Positions 8,465 to 18,523 are shown, counted from the first letter of the stretch. The stretch is 64,000 nt of DNA from Azospirillum sp. TSH58 (GCF_003119115.1 NZ_CP022364.1:334501-398500), one strand, 5' to 3'. Numbers and translations are program-made. The notes: generated by a model from the sequence alone, not told the origin.

Positions 8465-9928
8465 ATGCAGCGCAACCGCAGCACCAAGATCGTCGCCACT
8501 CTGGGGCCGGCCAGCTCGACCTACAGCCAGATTTTCGCCCTCGCCGAGGCCGGCGTGGATGTCTTCCGCCTGAACGCCAGCCACGGCACGCAGCGCGACC
8601 ACGCCGAACGCTACCGCCAGATCCGCGCGGTCGAGGAGACGGTCGGGCGCCCCATCGGCGTGCTTCTCGATCTTCAGGGTCCGAAGCTGCGCGTCGGCAC
8701 CTTCAAGGAGGTGGCGGTGATCCTGGCCGGCGGCGACCGCTTCCGCCTCGACCTCGATCCCACGCCGGGCGACCGCACCCGCGTCTGCGTCCCGCATCCG
8801 GAGATCTTCGCCAGCCTGGAGCCGGGCCACGAGCTTCTGCTGAACGACGGGCGCATGCGCCTGCGCGTGCTGAGCTGCGGCCCCGACCACGCCGAGACCG
8901 AGGTCATGGTCGGCGGCACGCTGTCCGACCGCAAGGGCATGAACGTCCCCGGCACCACGCTGGCCCTCAGCGCCCTGTCGGAAAAGGACCGCAGCGACCT
9001 GCAGTTCGGCCTGACGCTGGGCGTGGACTGGATCGGCCTCAGCTTCGTGCAGCGGCCCGAGGACATCCTGGAGGCGCGCGCCCTGATCGGCGACCGCGCC
9101 CACATCATGACCAAGGTGGAGAAGCCCGCCGCCCTGCCCCGGCTGGAGGAGATCATCGCCCTGTCGGACGCGGTGATGGTGGCCCGCGGCGACCTCGGCG
9201 TGGAACTGCCGCCGGAGGACGTGCCCGGCTTGCAGAAGCGGATGATCCGTCTGAGCCGCGCCGCCGGAAAGCCGGTGATCGTCGCCACCCAGATGCTGGA
9301 ATCCATGATCACCGAGCCGACGCCGACGCGCGCCGAGGCGTCGGACGTGGCGACCGCCGTCTATGACGGGTCTGACGCCGTGATGCTGTCGGCGGAATCC
9401 GCGTCGGGCAAGCACCCGGTGGAGGCCGTGGCGATGATGGACCGCATCATCCGCCGGGTGGAGCGCGATCCGCTCTACCGCCGCATCATGGACTCCGAGC
9501 ATCCGAGCCCGGAGGCGACCACCCCGGACGCCCTGTCCGCCGCGGCGCGCCAGATCGCCGAGACCATCTCGGCCGCCGGCATCGCCACCTTCACCAGCAC
9601 CGGCTCCACCGCGCGGCGCGCCTCGCGCGAGCGGCCGACCGTGCCGATCCTCGGCCTCAGCGCCGAACGCGGGACCGCCCGGCTGCTGTCGCTGGCCTGG
9701 GGGGTCCATCCGGTCTGGACCGCCGACGTGGCGAATTTCGCGGAAATGGTCGAGCGGGCCAGCCTCGTCGCCGCCCAGGAGGGCATCGGCGCCCCCGGCC
9801 AGTCCCTGATCGTGACAGCGGGCGTCCCCTTCGGAACGCCCGGCACCACCAACAGCCTGCGCGTGGTCACGATCACCGCGAACGGGCTGAACAGCGTGAC
9901 GACCGCGCAGCTCCACGAGCCGGCCTGA
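8465..9928 (+). CDS. pyk: Pyruvate kinase
   Basis: Converts phosphoenolpyruvate and ADP to pyruvate and ATP. The 487 residues follow the family from RSTKIVATLGPASSTYSQI (N-terminal TIM barrel) through a B domain (about 70-165) to the signature IMTKVEKPAALPRLEEI with the catalytic Lys, and VIVATQMLESMI. A C-terminal allosteric domain completes the protein. AGGAGG lies nine bases before the ATG. Placed between the PPDK-like gene and the glyoxylate-to-glycerate genes, it is the logical end of that route (2-phosphoglycerate to PEP to pyruvate). Confidence 0.96.
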   Translation: MQRNRSTKIVATLGPASSTYSQIFALAEAGVDVFRLNASHGTQRDHAERYRQIRAVEETVGRPIGVLLDLQGPKLRVGTFKEVAVILAGGDRFRLDLDPTPGDRTRVCVPHPEIFASLEPGHELLLNDGRMRLRVLSCGPDHAETEVMVGGTLSDRKGMNVPGTTLALSALSEKDRSDLQFGLTLGVDWIGLSFVQRPEDILEARALIGDRAHIMTKVEKPAALPRLEEIIALSDAVMVARGDLGVELPPEDVPGLQKRMIRLSRAAGKPVIVATQMLESMITEPTPTRAEASDVATAVYDGSDAVMLSAESASGKHPVEAVAMMDRIIRRVERDPLYRRIMDSEHPSPEATTPDALSAAARQIAETISAAGIATFTSTGSTARRASRERPTVPILGLSAERGTARLLSLAWGVHPVWTADVANFAEMVERASLVAAQEGIGAPGQSLIVTAGVPFGTPGTTNSLRVVTITANGLNSVTTAQLHEPA

Positions 9929-9970
9929 CCCCCGTGTCCGTGCCCTTCCCCCCTCACCGGGGGCGGGGCA

Positions 9971-10010
9971 CCCTCACTCCAGGAAGTCGCCCCTCACTCC
10001 AGGAAGTCGC
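9971..10010. repeat. Perfect 20-base tandem duplication at the gntR1 stop
   Basis: CCCTCACTCCAGGAAGTCGC occurs twice head to tail (9971-9990 and 9991-10010). The second copy holds the stop codon and last codons of the GntR gene; the first lies just beyond the stop. Confidence 0.9.
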
Positions 10011-10692
10011 AATGCTTCTCGACGTGCGCCGCCAGACCGAGCGTGTGGTCGCGGATCAGGTGTTCGGCCTGATCGACGTCGCGGCGTTCCAGGGCCTTGA
10101 TGATTTCCTTGTGGTCGTTGATCGACCGCTCCGCCCGGTTGTCCTGGCCGATGGTCAGCTTGCGGATGGCGCGGATGTGGATGAACAGGTTGTCGGTCAT
10201 CTCCTGGATCAGCTTGGAGCCGCTGAGCCGGATGATGCTCTTGTGGAAGGCGATGTTAGCGTCGGAGTATTCGTTGACATGCTCCTTGGGGTTCCGCATC
10301 TCGAAGTTGCGGAAGAGATCCCACAGGGTGCGGATGTCCTCGTCGGTGGCCTGCGTGGCGACCATCCGCCCGGCCATGCTTTCCAGCGCCGCCCAGACCT
10401 GGATCATCTCGACGATCTCGGCCTTGGTCTTGCGGATGACGAAGATGCCCCGGCGCGGCTGGAGGCGGATGAACCCCTCCTGCTCCAGCAGGGTCAGCGC
10501 CTCGCGGATCGGCGTCCGGCTGACGCCCAGCAACTCGCTGAGCTGCCGCTCCTCAAGCCGGATCTCGTCGTTATGGTCGTAGATGTCCATTTGCGAGATG
10601 GCTTGCTTCAACGCGTGGTACGCCTGGCTGCGGAAGGTCGTTCCGGTGTCGAGCGGCTGGACGTTGATCGGCGGAGGGTTCATGGTCGGCAC
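9994..10692 (-). CDS. GntR-family regulator with FCD domain (copy 1)
   Basis: 232 residues: an N-terminal winged helix (about 20-85, with the recognition helix in SELLGVSRTPIREALTLLE) and an FCD ligand domain (about 95-225) with Asp/His positions in YSDANIAFHKSI, NDHKEI and RDHTLGL. FadR-type regulators bind small organic acids and usually repress. It is strongly similar along its whole length to the GntR at 28655-29344, including nearly the same recognition helix, so both should bind the same operator. A GTG start at 10692 with GAGG four bases upstream is preferred; ATG at 10683 is the alternative. Upstream is an operator-like TGAGATACCA. Confidence 0.93.
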   Translation of the reverse strand: MPTMNPPPINVQPLDTGTTFRSQAYHALKQAISQMDIYDHNDEIRLEERQLSELLGVSRTPIREALTLLEQEGFIRLQPRRGIFVIRKTKAEIVEMIQVWAALESMAGRMVATQATDEDIRTLWDLFRNFEMRNPKEHVNEYSDANIAFHKSIIRLSGSKLIQEMTDNLFIHIRAIRKLTIGQDNRAERSINDHKEIIKALERRDVDQAEHLIRDHTLGLAAHVEKHCDFLE

Positions 10693-10774
10693 CGTTCCTC
10701 AATGCTGGCCGTCCGGAAGCACCCCAGTGTGCGCCGGCCCGGTCGTGCGAAAGGCATCGCATCGTTTTCGTATA

Positions 10775-10784
10775 TGAGATACCA
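10775..10784. promoter_or_regulatory. GntR operator-like site (gntR1 promoter)
   Basis: TGAGATACCA followed by GAT, 8 of 10 to the core TGGTATACCA with an intact right half site ATACCAGAT. It lies 83 bases upstream of the gntR1 start, suggesting autoregulation. Confidence 0.45.
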
Positions 10785-10853
10785 GATGCACATTTCGGGC
10801 TGAAAAGTCCAGGACCACGATAAGGATAGGGTGGTTCCGCCCGCCCCTCGTCC

Positions 10854-11477
10854 TTACGGTTGTCGGCCTTTCAAGGCCTTGAGCAGATCGGGCAGGCTGT
10901 CCGGAGTCCGCATCACCGTGCCCATGACCGCCACTCCGGCGGCTCCCGCGGCCAGACAGTCACCGATGTTACCCGACTCCACGCCGCCGAGCGCGATGAT
11001 GGGCAAGGGAGCGTCCGCGGCCAAGCGTCTCAGCCCCTCCGCCCCGAGCGGCGGACCGTAGCCCGGCTTGCTCGGCGACGGAAAAACGGGCGACAGCGTG
11101 ACGTAATCGGCCCCGCCCGCCGCGGCGCGGCGAATCCCCTCCGCGTCATGCGCCGAAAGACCGACCAGCGCGCCGGGGCCGAGCCGCTGCCGAGCCGCCG
11201 CCACGTCGGCCCCCTCCGGCAGATGAACCCCGTCCGTCCCGGCGGCCAGCGCGAGATCGGGGTCGCCGTGCAGCGTGACCAGCGCGCCCCAGGGCCGCGC
11301 CCGTTCGACCAGCGTGTGGGCCAGGGCGATCTGCCGGGTTCCGTCCAGATCCTTTTCGCGCAGCGACAGCCAGCGCAGGCCGCCGGCGAACAGGCGCGCC
11401 GCCAGATCCGGCAGGGGCTGCGCCGCCTGCCGCCGGTCCGTGATCGCCAACAGGCGGGGACTCGGGATCGCCATCAT
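10854..11477 (-). CDS. thiE: Thiamine phosphate synthase-like protein (ThiE/TenI family)
   Basis: Predicted to couple HMP-pyrophosphate with thiazole phosphate to give thiamine phosphate. 207 residues from [15 protein letters not shown]. Features: SLREKDL, the ThiE segment [32 protein letters not shown] and the phosphate-binding [20 protein letters not shown]. TenI-type paralogs look alike, so it could be the aminase-less isomerase TenI rather than ThiE. No other thiamine gene adjoins it, but it is divergent from gcl, a ThDP enzyme, and thiC is 7 kb away. An upstream in-frame extension to 11594 has no family support. Confidence 0.8.
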   Translation of the reverse strand: MMAIPSPRLLAITDRRQAAQPLPDLAARLFAGGLRWLSLREKDLDGTRQIALAHTLVERARPWGALVTLHGDPDLALAAGTDGVHLPEGADVAAARQRLGPGALVGLSAHDAEGIRRAAAGGADYVTLSPVFPSPSKPGYGPPLGAEGLRRLAADAPLPIIALGGVESGNIGDCLAAGAAGVAVMGTVMRTPDSLPDLLKALKGRQP

Positions 11478-11672
11478 CCGCTCACGATGACAGCGCCATC
11501 GGGACTGTGCAAGTGCAGCATAATCTCTGGCCTTGCCGTGAAGGACTGCCCCGTTCGGCGCGATTTCCATCACGCGGAAAGGATTCGCCAACACTTTGCC
11601 AATAGCCGCCCCGCTGATGAAAGCTCAATCCAACGCAACCGCGACCCGTTACGCGAGGGAGGAGACCAAGCC

Positions 11673-13442
11673 ATGGCTAGGATGATGGCGATTGAAGCGG
11701 CGGTGCATGTCCTGGAAAAAGAAGGCGTGTCCGTTTGCTTTGGCGTCCCCGGAGCGGCCATCAATCCGTTCTACGCGGCGCTGCAACGCAACGGCCGCAT
11801 CGGCCACGTTCTTGCGCGCCATGTCGAGGGCGCGTCGCATATGGCCGAGGGCTACACGCGCGCCAAGGCCGGCAACATCGGCGTCTGCATCGGCACCTCC
11901 GGCCCCGCCGGCACCGACATGATCACGGGCCTCTATTCGGCCTCCGCCGACTCCATTCCGATCCTGTGCATCACCGGCCAGGCGCCGCGCGCCCGCCTGC
12001 ACAAGGAGGATTTCCAGGCCGTGGACATCCCGTCCATCGCCAAGCCGGTCGCCAAGTGGGCGGTCACCGTGCTGGAGCCGGGGCAGGTTCCCTACGCCTT
12101 CCAGCAGGCCTTCCACCTGATGCGCTCCGGCCGGCCCGGCCCGGTGCTGCTCGACCTGCCGATCGACGTGCAGATGGCGGAGATCGAGTTCGATCCCGAC
12201 TCCTACCAGCCCCTGCCCACCTACAAGCCGGCGGCGAGCCGCGCCCAGGTGGAGAAGGCGCTGGCCATGCTGAACGCGGCGGAGCGTCCGCTGCTGGTGG
12301 CCGGCGGCGGCATCATCAACGCCGACGCCAGCGACCGTCTGGTCGAGTTCGCCGAGATCGCCGGCCTGCCGGTCATCCCGACCCTGATGGCCTGGGGCGC
12401 CATTCCGGACGACCATCCGCTGATGGCCGGCATGGTCGGTCTGCAGACCGCCCACCGCTACGGCAACGCCGCCATGCTGGCGTCCGACTTCGTGCTGGGC
12501 ATCGGCAACCGCTGGGCCAACCGCCACACCGGCTCGGTCGACGTCTACACCAAGGGCCGCAAGTTCGTGCATGTGGACATCGAGCCGACCCAGATCGGCC
12601 GCGTCTTCGCGCCGGACCTGGGCATCGTGTCCGACGCCGGGGCGGCGCTCGACCTCTTCATCGAGGTGGCGAAGGAGTGGAAGGCCGCCGGCAAGCTGCG
12701 CGACTGGTCGGAGTGGGTGAAGACCTGCCAGGTCCGCAAGCGCTCCATGCTGCGCAAGTCCGATTTCGCCAACGTGCCGATCAAGCCGCAGCGCGTCTAT
12801 CAGGAGATGAACAGCGCCTTCGGCGAGGACGTCTGCTACGTCTCGACCATCGGCCTGTCGCAGATCGCCGGCGCGCAGTTCCTGCACGTCTACAAGCCGC
12901 GCCATTGGATCAACTGCGGTCAGGCCGGCCCGCTCGGCTGGACCCTGCCGGCGGCGCTCGGCGTGCGGGTGGCCGATCCGAAGCGCAAGATCGTCGCTCT
13001 GTCCGGCGACTACGACTTCCAGTTCCTGATCGAGGAGCTGGCGGTGGGCGCGCAGTTCAAGCTGCCCTACATCCACGTGCTGGTGAACAACAGCTATCTC
13101 GGGCTGATCCGGCAGGCGCAGCGCGCCTTCCAGATGGACTTCCAGGTCCAGCTCTCCTTCGAGAACATCAACGCCCCGGAGATCGGCGTCTACGGCGTCG
13201 ACCACGTCGCGGTGGCCGAGGGTCTCGGCTGCAAGGCCATCCGCGTCACCGACCCGGACAACCTGCAATCCGCCTTCGCCCAGGCGCAACAGTGGATGGA
13301 CGAATTCCAGGTCCCGGTGGTCGTCGAGGTCATCCTGGAGCGCGTCACCAACATCGCCATGGGCACGGAGATCAACAACATCACCGAGTTCGAGGAGGTG
13401 CTGGACGTGCCTGCGGACGAGCCGGAGCTGGTGCGGGTCTGA
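11673..13442 (+). CDS. gcl: Glyoxylate carboligase
   Basis: ThDP- and FAD-containing enzyme joining two glyoxylates into tartronate semialdehyde with loss of CO2. 589 residues, close to the E. coli enzyme (593). Val51 in [14 protein letters not shown] replaces the usual catalytic Glu, the hallmark of Gcl within the ThDP family. Also present are [20 protein letters not shown] and the GDYDFQF...NNSYLG ThDP motif. The ATG at 11673 follows GAGGGAGGAGA. It heads the run gcl-hyi-glxR-glycerate kinase-OFA carrier. No TGGTATACCA site is seen in its 195-base upstream region. Confidence 0.97.
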   Translation: MARMMAIEAAVHVLEKEGVSVCFGVPGAAINPFYAALQRNGRIGHVLARHVEGASHMAEGYTRAKAGNIGVCIGTSGPAGTDMITGLYSASADSIPILCITGQAPRARLHKEDFQAVDIPSIAKPVAKWAVTVLEPGQVPYAFQQAFHLMRSGRPGPVLLDLPIDVQMAEIEFDPDSYQPLPTYKPAASRAQVEKALAMLNAAERPLLVAGGGIINADASDRLVEFAEIAGLPVIPTLMAWGAIPDDHPLMAGMVGLQTAHRYGNAAMLASDFVLGIGNRWANRHTGSVDVYTKGRKFVHVDIEPTQIGRVFAPDLGIVSDAGAALDLFIEVAKEWKAAGKLRDWSEWVKTCQVRKRSMLRKSDFANVPIKPQRVYQEMNSAFGEDVCYVSTIGLSQIAGAQFLHVYKPRHWINCGQAGPLGWTLPAALGVRVADPKRKIVALSGDYDFQFLIEELAVGAQFKLPYIHVLVNNSYLGLIRQAQRAFQMDFQVQLSFENINAPEIGVYGVDHVAVAEGLGCKAIRVTDPDNLQSAFAQAQQWMDEFQVPVVVEVILERVTNIAMGTEINNITEFEEVLDVPADEPELVRV

Positions 13443-13455
13443 TCGGCAGCCGGTT

Positions 13456-13506
13456 GCCCCAATCCCCTTCCCCGCCCAGCGGGGGAGGGTCAGGGTGGGG
13501 GCGAGC
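13456..13506. repeat. Intergenic palindromic repeat, G/C-run type
   Basis: CCCCTTCCCCGCCCAGCGGGGGAGGG followed by a GGGTGGGGG tail in the gcl-hyi gap. It belongs to the same C-run/G-run family as repeats at 15431-15600, 18555-18622 and 44067-44218. Confidence 0.6.
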
Positions 13507-13629
13507 GGCTCCGCCAGATCCACAGTTCCGCAGGGTGAAAAAGCGCCACCCCCGCGTTGACGCCTTTCCCCGCCGTCCCCGATCCTGAGCCAAACGGCCA
13601 AGCCCGAAACGAACATCCGGGAGAGAGAC

Positions 13630-14427
13630 ATGCCCAAGTTCGCCGCCAACCTGACGATGCTCTACAACGAGCTGCCCTTCCTCGACCGCTTCGCCGCGGC
13701 GGCGAAGGACGGCTTCACCGGGGTCGAGTACCTGTTCCCCTATGCCTTCGAGAAGGAGGCGCTGGTCGAGCGGCTGGCCGCCAACCGGCTGACCCAGGTC
13801 CTGCACAATCTGCCGGCGGGCGACTGGGACGCGGGCGAGCGCGGCATCGCCGTCCTGCCGGACCGCGTGGGCGAATTCCAGGACGGGGTCGGCCGCGCCA
13901 TCGAATACGCCACGGCGCTGGGCTGCAAGCAAATCAACTGCCTCGCCGGCAAGGCCCCGGCGGGCGTGGCGGCGGACGCGCTGGAGCGCACCTTCGTCGA
14001 CAACCTGTCCTTCGCCGCCAAGGCGCTGAAGCAGGCCGGCATCCGCTTCCTGATCGAGCCGATCAACACCCGCGACATTCCGGGCTTCCACCTGACCAAC
14101 ACCGCGCAGGCGGAACGGATCCTGGAGGCTGTCGGCTCCGACAATCTCTTCATCCAGTACGACGTCTACCACATGCAGATCATGGAGGGCGACCTCGTCC
14201 CGACCATCCAGCGCCTGCTGCCGAAGATCGCGCATGTCCAGATCGCCGACAACCCGGGCCGCAACGAGCCGGGCACCGGCGAGATCAACTACCCCTTCGT
14301 CTTCGCGGCGCTCGACCGGATCGGCTACGACGGCTGGGTCGGCTGCGAGTACAAGCCGGCCAAGGGGACCAGCGAAGGGCTGGGCTGGATGCGCGCCGCC
14401 ACCCCCGGCGAGACCGTCGCCGCCTGA
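13630..14427 (+). CDS. hyi: Hydroxypyruvate isomerase
   Basis: Interconverts hydroxypyruvate and tartronate semialdehyde. 265 residues of a xylose-isomerase-like TIM barrel starting MPKFAANLTMLYNELPFLDR. Metal and substrate residues are visible in LIEPINTRDIPGFHLTN, QYDVYHMQIMEGDL and HVQIADNPGRNEPGTGEINY. The ATG follows GGGAGAGAGAC. The gap to glxR is 79 bases. The stop codon lies within a 14-base unit repeated three times. Confidence 0.96.
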   Translation: MPKFAANLTMLYNELPFLDRFAAAAKDGFTGVEYLFPYAFEKEALVERLAANRLTQVLHNLPAGDWDAGERGIAVLPDRVGEFQDGVGRAIEYATALGCKQINCLAGKAPAGVAADALERTFVDNLSFAAKALKQAGIRFLIEPINTRDIPGFHLTNTAQAERILEAVGSDNLFIQYDVYHMQIMEGDLVPTIQRLLPKIAHVQIADNPGRNEPGTGEINYPFVFAALDRIGYDGWVGCEYKPAKGTSEGLGWMRAATPGETVAA

Positions 14428-14460
14428 TGGCCGCCGCCTGATGGCCACCGCCTGATCGCC
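14419..14460. repeat. 14-base tandem repeat around the hyi stop codon
   Basis: GCCGCCTGATGGCC (14419-14432), an exact second copy (14433-14446) and a third diverged copy ACCGCCTGATCGCC. Each carries a TGA; the first is the hyi stop. Confidence 0.85.
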
Positions 14461-14506
14461 CACCCCTTTTCGACCGCCCGAACACAGAAGATTTGAGGAC
14501 ACAGCC

Positions 14507-15415
14507 ATGAACGTTGGATTCATCGGTCTCGGCATCATGGGCCGCCCCATGGCCGGTCATCTGGCCGACGCCGGCCACACCCTGTTCGTCTACGACATCA
14601 ACCCGGCCCCGGAAGACCTGCTGGCCAAGGGCGCCACGGCCTGCGGCTCCAGCCGCGAGGTGGCGCAGAAGGCCGACATCGTCTTCACGATGGTCCCCGA
14701 CACCCCCCATGTGCAGGCCGCCCTGTTCGGCCCGGACGGCGTCGCCGAGGGCCTGTCCGCCGGCAAGATCGTGGTGGACATGTCGTCCATCTCCCCGATC
14801 GAGACGAAGGTCTTCGCCCAGCGCATCAACGAGCTGGGCTGCGACTATCTCGACGCCCCGGTGTCCGGCGGCGAAGTCGGCGCCAAGGCCGCCTCGCTGA
14901 CCATCATGGTCGGCGGTCCGGACAAGGCCTTCGAGACGGTGAAGCCGCTGTTCGAGAAGATGGGTAAGAACATCACTCTGGTCGGCGGCAACGGCGACGG
15001 CCAGACGACGAAGGTCGCCAACCAGATCGTCGTCGCCCTGACCATCGAGGCGGTGGGCGAAGCGCTGCTGTTCGCGTCCAAGGCCGGCGCCGACCCGGCG
15101 AAGGTCCGTCAGGCCCTGATGGGCGGCTTCGCCTCCTCGCGCATTCTGGAGGTGCATGGCGAGCGCATGGTCAAGCGCACCTTCGATCCGGGCTTCCGCA
15201 TCGAGCTGCACCAGAAGGACCTGAACCTCGCCCTGTCCGGCGCCCGCGCGCTCGGCGTGTCGCTGCCCAACACGGCGACCTGCCAGGAGCTGTTCAACGC
15301 CTGCGCCGCCCAGGGCGGCAAGGCCTGGGACCACTCCGGCATGGTCCGCGCGCTGGAACTGCTCGCCAACCACGAGATCGGCCAGAACCACCGCGTGACC
15401 GAACCCGCGGAGTGA
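14507..15415 (+). CDS. glxR: 2-hydroxy-3-oxopropionate (tartronate semialdehyde) reductase
   Basis: Reduces tartronate semialdehyde to D-glycerate with NAD(P)H. 302 residues of the beta-hydroxyacid dehydrogenase family. Nucleotide-binding GFIGLGIMGRPMAGHL is at the N-terminus, the substrate motif DAPVSGGEVGAKAASL at about 120, and the catalytic Lys in GQTTKVANQIVV near 170. Position after gcl and hyi fixes the substrate better than sequence alone; GarR is the same enzyme in the glucarate route. The start has GAGGACACAGCC upstream. Confidence 0.95.
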   Translation: MNVGFIGLGIMGRPMAGHLADAGHTLFVYDINPAPEDLLAKGATACGSSREVAQKADIVFTMVPDTPHVQAALFGPDGVAEGLSAGKIVVDMSSISPIETKVFAQRINELGCDYLDAPVSGGEVGAKAASLTIMVGGPDKAFETVKPLFEKMGKNITLVGGNGDGQTTKVANQIVVALTIEAVGEALLFASKAGADPAKVRQALMGGFASSRILEVHGERMVKRTFDPGFRIELHQKDLNLALSGARALGVSLPNTATCQELFNACAAQGGKAWDHSGMVRALELLANHEIGQNHRVTEPAE

Positions 15416-15430
15416 AGCCGGCATGCCTGC

Positions 15431-15600
15431 CCCCTCTCCCCTCCGCTCACGCGCAGACGAAGTCTGCGCTGACGCGAAAGGCGGACCTCTGGTCCGCCGA
15501 AAGCGGGGAGAGGGTTGGGGTGAGGGGGGTGCGCTTTTGCCGGACGCATCACCTCGCACATCCCCTCGCCCTCCCCTCTCCCCGGAGGGGAGAGGGTAAC
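15431..15600. repeat. Composite intergenic palindromic repeat
   Basis: A CCCCCTCTCCCCTCC arm and a GGGGAGAGGGTTGGGGTGAGG arm enclose two perfect hairpins, GCGCAGACGAAGTCTGCGC and GGCGGACCTCTGGTCCGCC. A second short unit CCCTCTCCCCGGAGGGGAGAGGG lies at about 15575-15598. It fills most of the 278-base glxR-glycerate kinase gap and may act as a transcript stabiliser or partial terminator. Confidence 0.65.
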
Positions 15601-15693
15601 CATTGCCCCCCGCGCCAAATCCGTTAGCATTCCCAGCACATGAGGACCGGCGCCGGTGAACGGCGCGGCTCAGGGAAGGGACAGAACCAGACC

Positions 15694-16956
15694 ATGACGA
15701 CCACCGATCCCCGCGCGCTCCTGACCGACATGTTCCGCGCCGCCGTCGCCTCGGCGCAGCCGGCGCTGTGCGTGCCGCCGCATCTTCCGGAACCGCCGAA
15801 GGGCCGAACGGTCGTCGTCGGTGCCGGCAAGGCCGCGGCCTCCATGGCGAAGGCGGTGGAGGATCACTGGAAAGGGCCGCTGTCCGGTCTGGTCGTCACC
15901 CGCTACGGCCACAACGTGCCCTGCGAGCGGATCGAGGTGGTCGAGGCGTCGCACCCCGTGCCCGACGAGGCCGGGCAGCAGGCCGCCCGCCGCATCCTCG
16001 ACATCGCCGCGTCGCTCGGCCCCGACGACCTGATGCTCTGCCTGATCTCCGGCGGCGGCTCCGCCCTGCTCGCCCTGCCGGCGCCGGGCATCAGCATGGC
16101 CGACAAGCAGGCGGTGTCCAAGGCGCTGCTCCGCTCCGGCGCGAACATCACCGAGATGAACTGCGTGCGCAAGCACCTGTCCGCCATCAAGGGCGGGCGG
16201 CTGGCCGCGGCGACCAAGGCGCGGGTGGTCTCGCTGGTCATATCCGACGTGCCGGGCGACGACCTGTCGGTGATCGCCTCCGGTCCCACCGTGCCGGACC
16301 CGACCAGCTACGCCGACGCTCTGGCCGTGCTGGAGAAGTACGGCATCACCCCGCCGCAGCCGGTCATGGACCATCTGCTGGCCGGGCGCGACGAGAGCCC
16401 GAAGCCCGGCGACCCGCGGCTGGAGCGCGTCAGCACGATCCTCGTCGCCACCCCGCAGATGGCGCTGGAGCGCGCGGCGGAGGTCGCCCGCAAGGCCGGC
16501 GTCACCCCGGTCATCCTCGGCAACGCGCTGGAGGGCGAGTCGCGGGAGGTCGCGCTCGTCCATGCCGGCATCGCCCGCCAGATCGTCGAGCATGACCAGC
16601 CGGCGGCCAAGCCCTGCGTCCTGCTGTCCGGCGGCGAGACCACGGTGACCGTGCGCGGCAAGGGTCGCGGCGGCCGCAACGCCGAATTCCTGCTGGCCCT
16701 GACCGTGGCGCTGGACGGGATGAAGGGCGTCCACGCGCTGGCCGCCGACACCGACGGCATCGACGGGACGGAGGACAACGCCGGCGCCCTGCTCGCCCCC
16801 GACACGCTGGCCCGCGCCGCCGAGGCCGGCGTCAACGCCAAGGAGCGGCTGGCCGACAACGACGGCTACAGCTTCTTCAGCGCGCTCGGCGACCTGCTGG
16901 TGACCGGGCCGACCCTGACCAACGTCAACGACTTCCGGGCGGTTCTGGTCCTGTGA
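15694..16956 (+). CDS. gckA: Glycerate 2-kinase (MOFRL family, TtuD/GckA type)
   Basis: Phosphorylates D-glycerate to 2-phosphoglycerate. 420 residues, the normal length. The N-terminal Rossmann-like domain has VVVGAGKAAASMAKAV and LCLISGGGSALLALPAPGI. The C-terminal MOFRL domain has LLSGGETTVTVRGKGRGGRN and ALAADTDGIDGTEDNAGA. Start chosen at MTTTDPRALL (15694); the in-frame ATG at 15640 has no good ribosome-binding site. It is the last enzymatic step before enolase and pyruvate kinase. Confidence 0.94.
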   Translation: MTTTDPRALLTDMFRAAVASAQPALCVPPHLPEPPKGRTVVVGAGKAAASMAKAVEDHWKGPLSGLVVTRYGHNVPCERIEVVEASHPVPDEAGQQAARRILDIAASLGPDDLMLCLISGGGSALLALPAPGISMADKQAVSKALLRSGANITEMNCVRKHLSAIKGGRLAAATKARVVSLVISDVPGDDLSVIASGPTVPDPTSYADALAVLEKYGITPPQPVMDHLLAGRDESPKPGDPRLERVSTILVATPQMALERAAEVARKAGVTPVILGNALEGESREVALVHAGIARQIVEHDQPAAKPCVLLSGGETTVTVRGKGRGGRNAEFLLALTVALDGMKGVHALAADTDGIDGTEDNAGALLAPDTLARAAEAGVNAKERLADNDGYSFFSALGDLLVTGPTLTNVNDFRAVLVL

Positions 16957-17099
16957 GCGACATCTGAGGCCGGGGCGGGCGCCGCCGGCCAACTTAATAT
17001 ATCACTTATGGCCAGGGCGGCGCCCGCTCACGAAAATTTGTTGATGACTCCACGGATTATCCGCCACACTCACCGTCAAGGCATCACGAATATGGCGTC

Positions 17100-17109
17100 T
17101 GGCATGCCA
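17100..17109. promoter_or_regulatory. GntR operator-like site (first OFA carrier)
   Basis: Perfect palindrome TGGCATGCCA (family TGGYATRCCA), 116 bases upstream of the carrier start. Same core as at 4721-4730. Confidence 0.45.
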
Positions 17110-17224
17110 CAGGCATGCAACCGGATTGCCCCGTTCGAAGGATAAAGCGAAGCGGTCGGGCACCGAACGCACCCCGCGCGCGCCAGGACAAGAACGAGAA
17201 AGCGGACCATCCGGGAGGAACCAT

Positions 17225-18523
17225 ATGCGCCAAACCGGTGCGCGGAGCGCCCTGCCAGTCGGCGGGCGTTGGATGCAGTTGCTTGCCGGCGTCATCTGCA
17301 TGTCGATGATCGCCAATCTCCAGTACGGGTGGACCCTCTTCGTCGAACCCATCGACGACAAGCACGGCTGGGGCCGTGCGGCCATCCAGGTGGCCTTCAC
17401 CATCTTCATCGTCACCGAAACATGGCTGGTGCCCGTCGAGGGCTGGTTCGTCGACCGCTTCGGCCCGCGGATCGTCGTGCTGTTCGGCTCGGTGCTCTGC
17501 GCCGCCTCCTGGGCGCTGAACGCGGTGGCGGACTCGCTGCTCGTGCTCTACGTCGCGGCGGCCATCGGCGGCATCGGGGCGGGCGCCGTCTACGGCACCT
17601 GCGTGGGCAACGCGCTGAAATGGTTTCCCGACCGGCGCGGTCTGGCCGCCGGAATCACCGCGGCGGGCTTCGGCGCCGGCTCCGCCCTGACGGTGGTGCC
17701 GATCGCCACGATGATCGAGACCTCGGGCTACGAGGCGACCTTCATGGCCTTCGGGCTGGGCCAGGGGCTGGTCGTCTTCGCGCTCGCCTGGCTGCTGGTG
17801 GCGCCGCCCTCCGCTCCCATCGCCCGCGGCGGCTTCGCCGCCCCGCCCGCGCAGCGGCAGTACACGCCGAGCCAGATGGTCCGCACCCCGGTCTTCTGGG
17901 TCATGTACGCCATGTTCGTGATGGTGGCCGGCGGCGGGCTGATGGCGACGGCGCAGCTCGGCCCGATCGCCCAGGATTTCGGGCTGGCCCACGCCCCGGT
18001 CAGCATCCTCGGACTGACCCTGCCCGCCCTGACCTTCGCCCTGTCGATCGACCGGGTGCTGAACGGGCTGACCCGCCCCTTCTTCGGCTGGGTGTCCGAC
18101 CACATCGGGCGCGAGAACACCATGTTCATCGCCTTCGCCATCGAGGCGGTCGGCATCGTCGCGCTCAGCCTCTACGGCCGCGACCCGGTGGCCTTCGTGC
18201 TGCTGACCGGTCTGGTCTTCTTCGCCTGGGGCGAGATCTACAGCCTGTTCCCGGCCTGCTGCGCCGACACCTTCGGCTCGAAGTTCGCGGCGAGCAACGC
18301 CGGGCTGCTCTACACCGCCAAGGGCACGGCGGCGCTGCTGATCCCCTTCGCCAACATCATCGCCGACGCGACGGGAAGCTGGCACGCCGTCTTCCTGCTG
18401 GCGGCCGCGGTCAACGCGCTGGCCGCCGTGCTGGCCCTGTTCGTCCTGCGCCCGATGCGCAACCGCATGGCCGCCGAATCGCACGGCGCGCCGGGCGGCC
18501 GGCGCGTGACGGCCAAAGCGTAA
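17225..18523 (+). CDS. OFA-family MFS carrier, probable oxalate/formate antiporter (copy 1)
   Basis: 432 residues, 12 predicted membrane segments. MFS signature VEGWFVDRFGPR and SDHIGRE loops are present. Arg284 (LTRPFFGWVSDHIGR) and Lys366 (LLYTAKGTAALL) align with Arg272 and Lys355 of Oxalobacter OxlT, the two charged residues that bind oxalate. This supports an oxalate or other small dicarboxylate/monocarboxylate exchange role. The start follows GGGAGGAACCAT. It is very similar to the carrier at 37898-39199. The stop lies in a 14-base triplicate repeat. Confidence 0.88.
   Translation: MRQTGARSALPVGGRWMQLLAGVICMSMIANLQYGWTLFVEPIDDKHGWGRAAIQVAFTIFIVTETWLVPVEGWFVDRFGPRIVVLFGSVLCAASWALNAVADSLLVLYVAAAIGGIGAGAVYGTCVGNALKWFPDRRGLAAGITAAGFGAGSALTVVPIATMIETSGYEATFMAFGLGQGLVVFALAWLLVAPPSAPIARGGFAAPPAQRQYTPSQMVRTPVFWVMYAMFVMVAGGGLMATAQLGPIAQDFGLAHAPVSILGLTLPALTFALSIDRVLNGLTRPFFGWVSDHIGRENTMFIAFAIEAVGIVALSLYGRDPVAFVLLTGLVFFAWGEIYSLFPACCADTFGSKFAASNAGLLYTAKGTAALLIPFANIIADATGSWHAVFLLAAAVNALAAVLALFVLRPMRNRMAAESHGAPGGRRVTAKA

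Noticed and set aside
9971..10010. CRISPR-like repeat
   Set aside because: Head-to-tail copies with no spacers and only two units. No CRISPR array or cas gene seen in the window.
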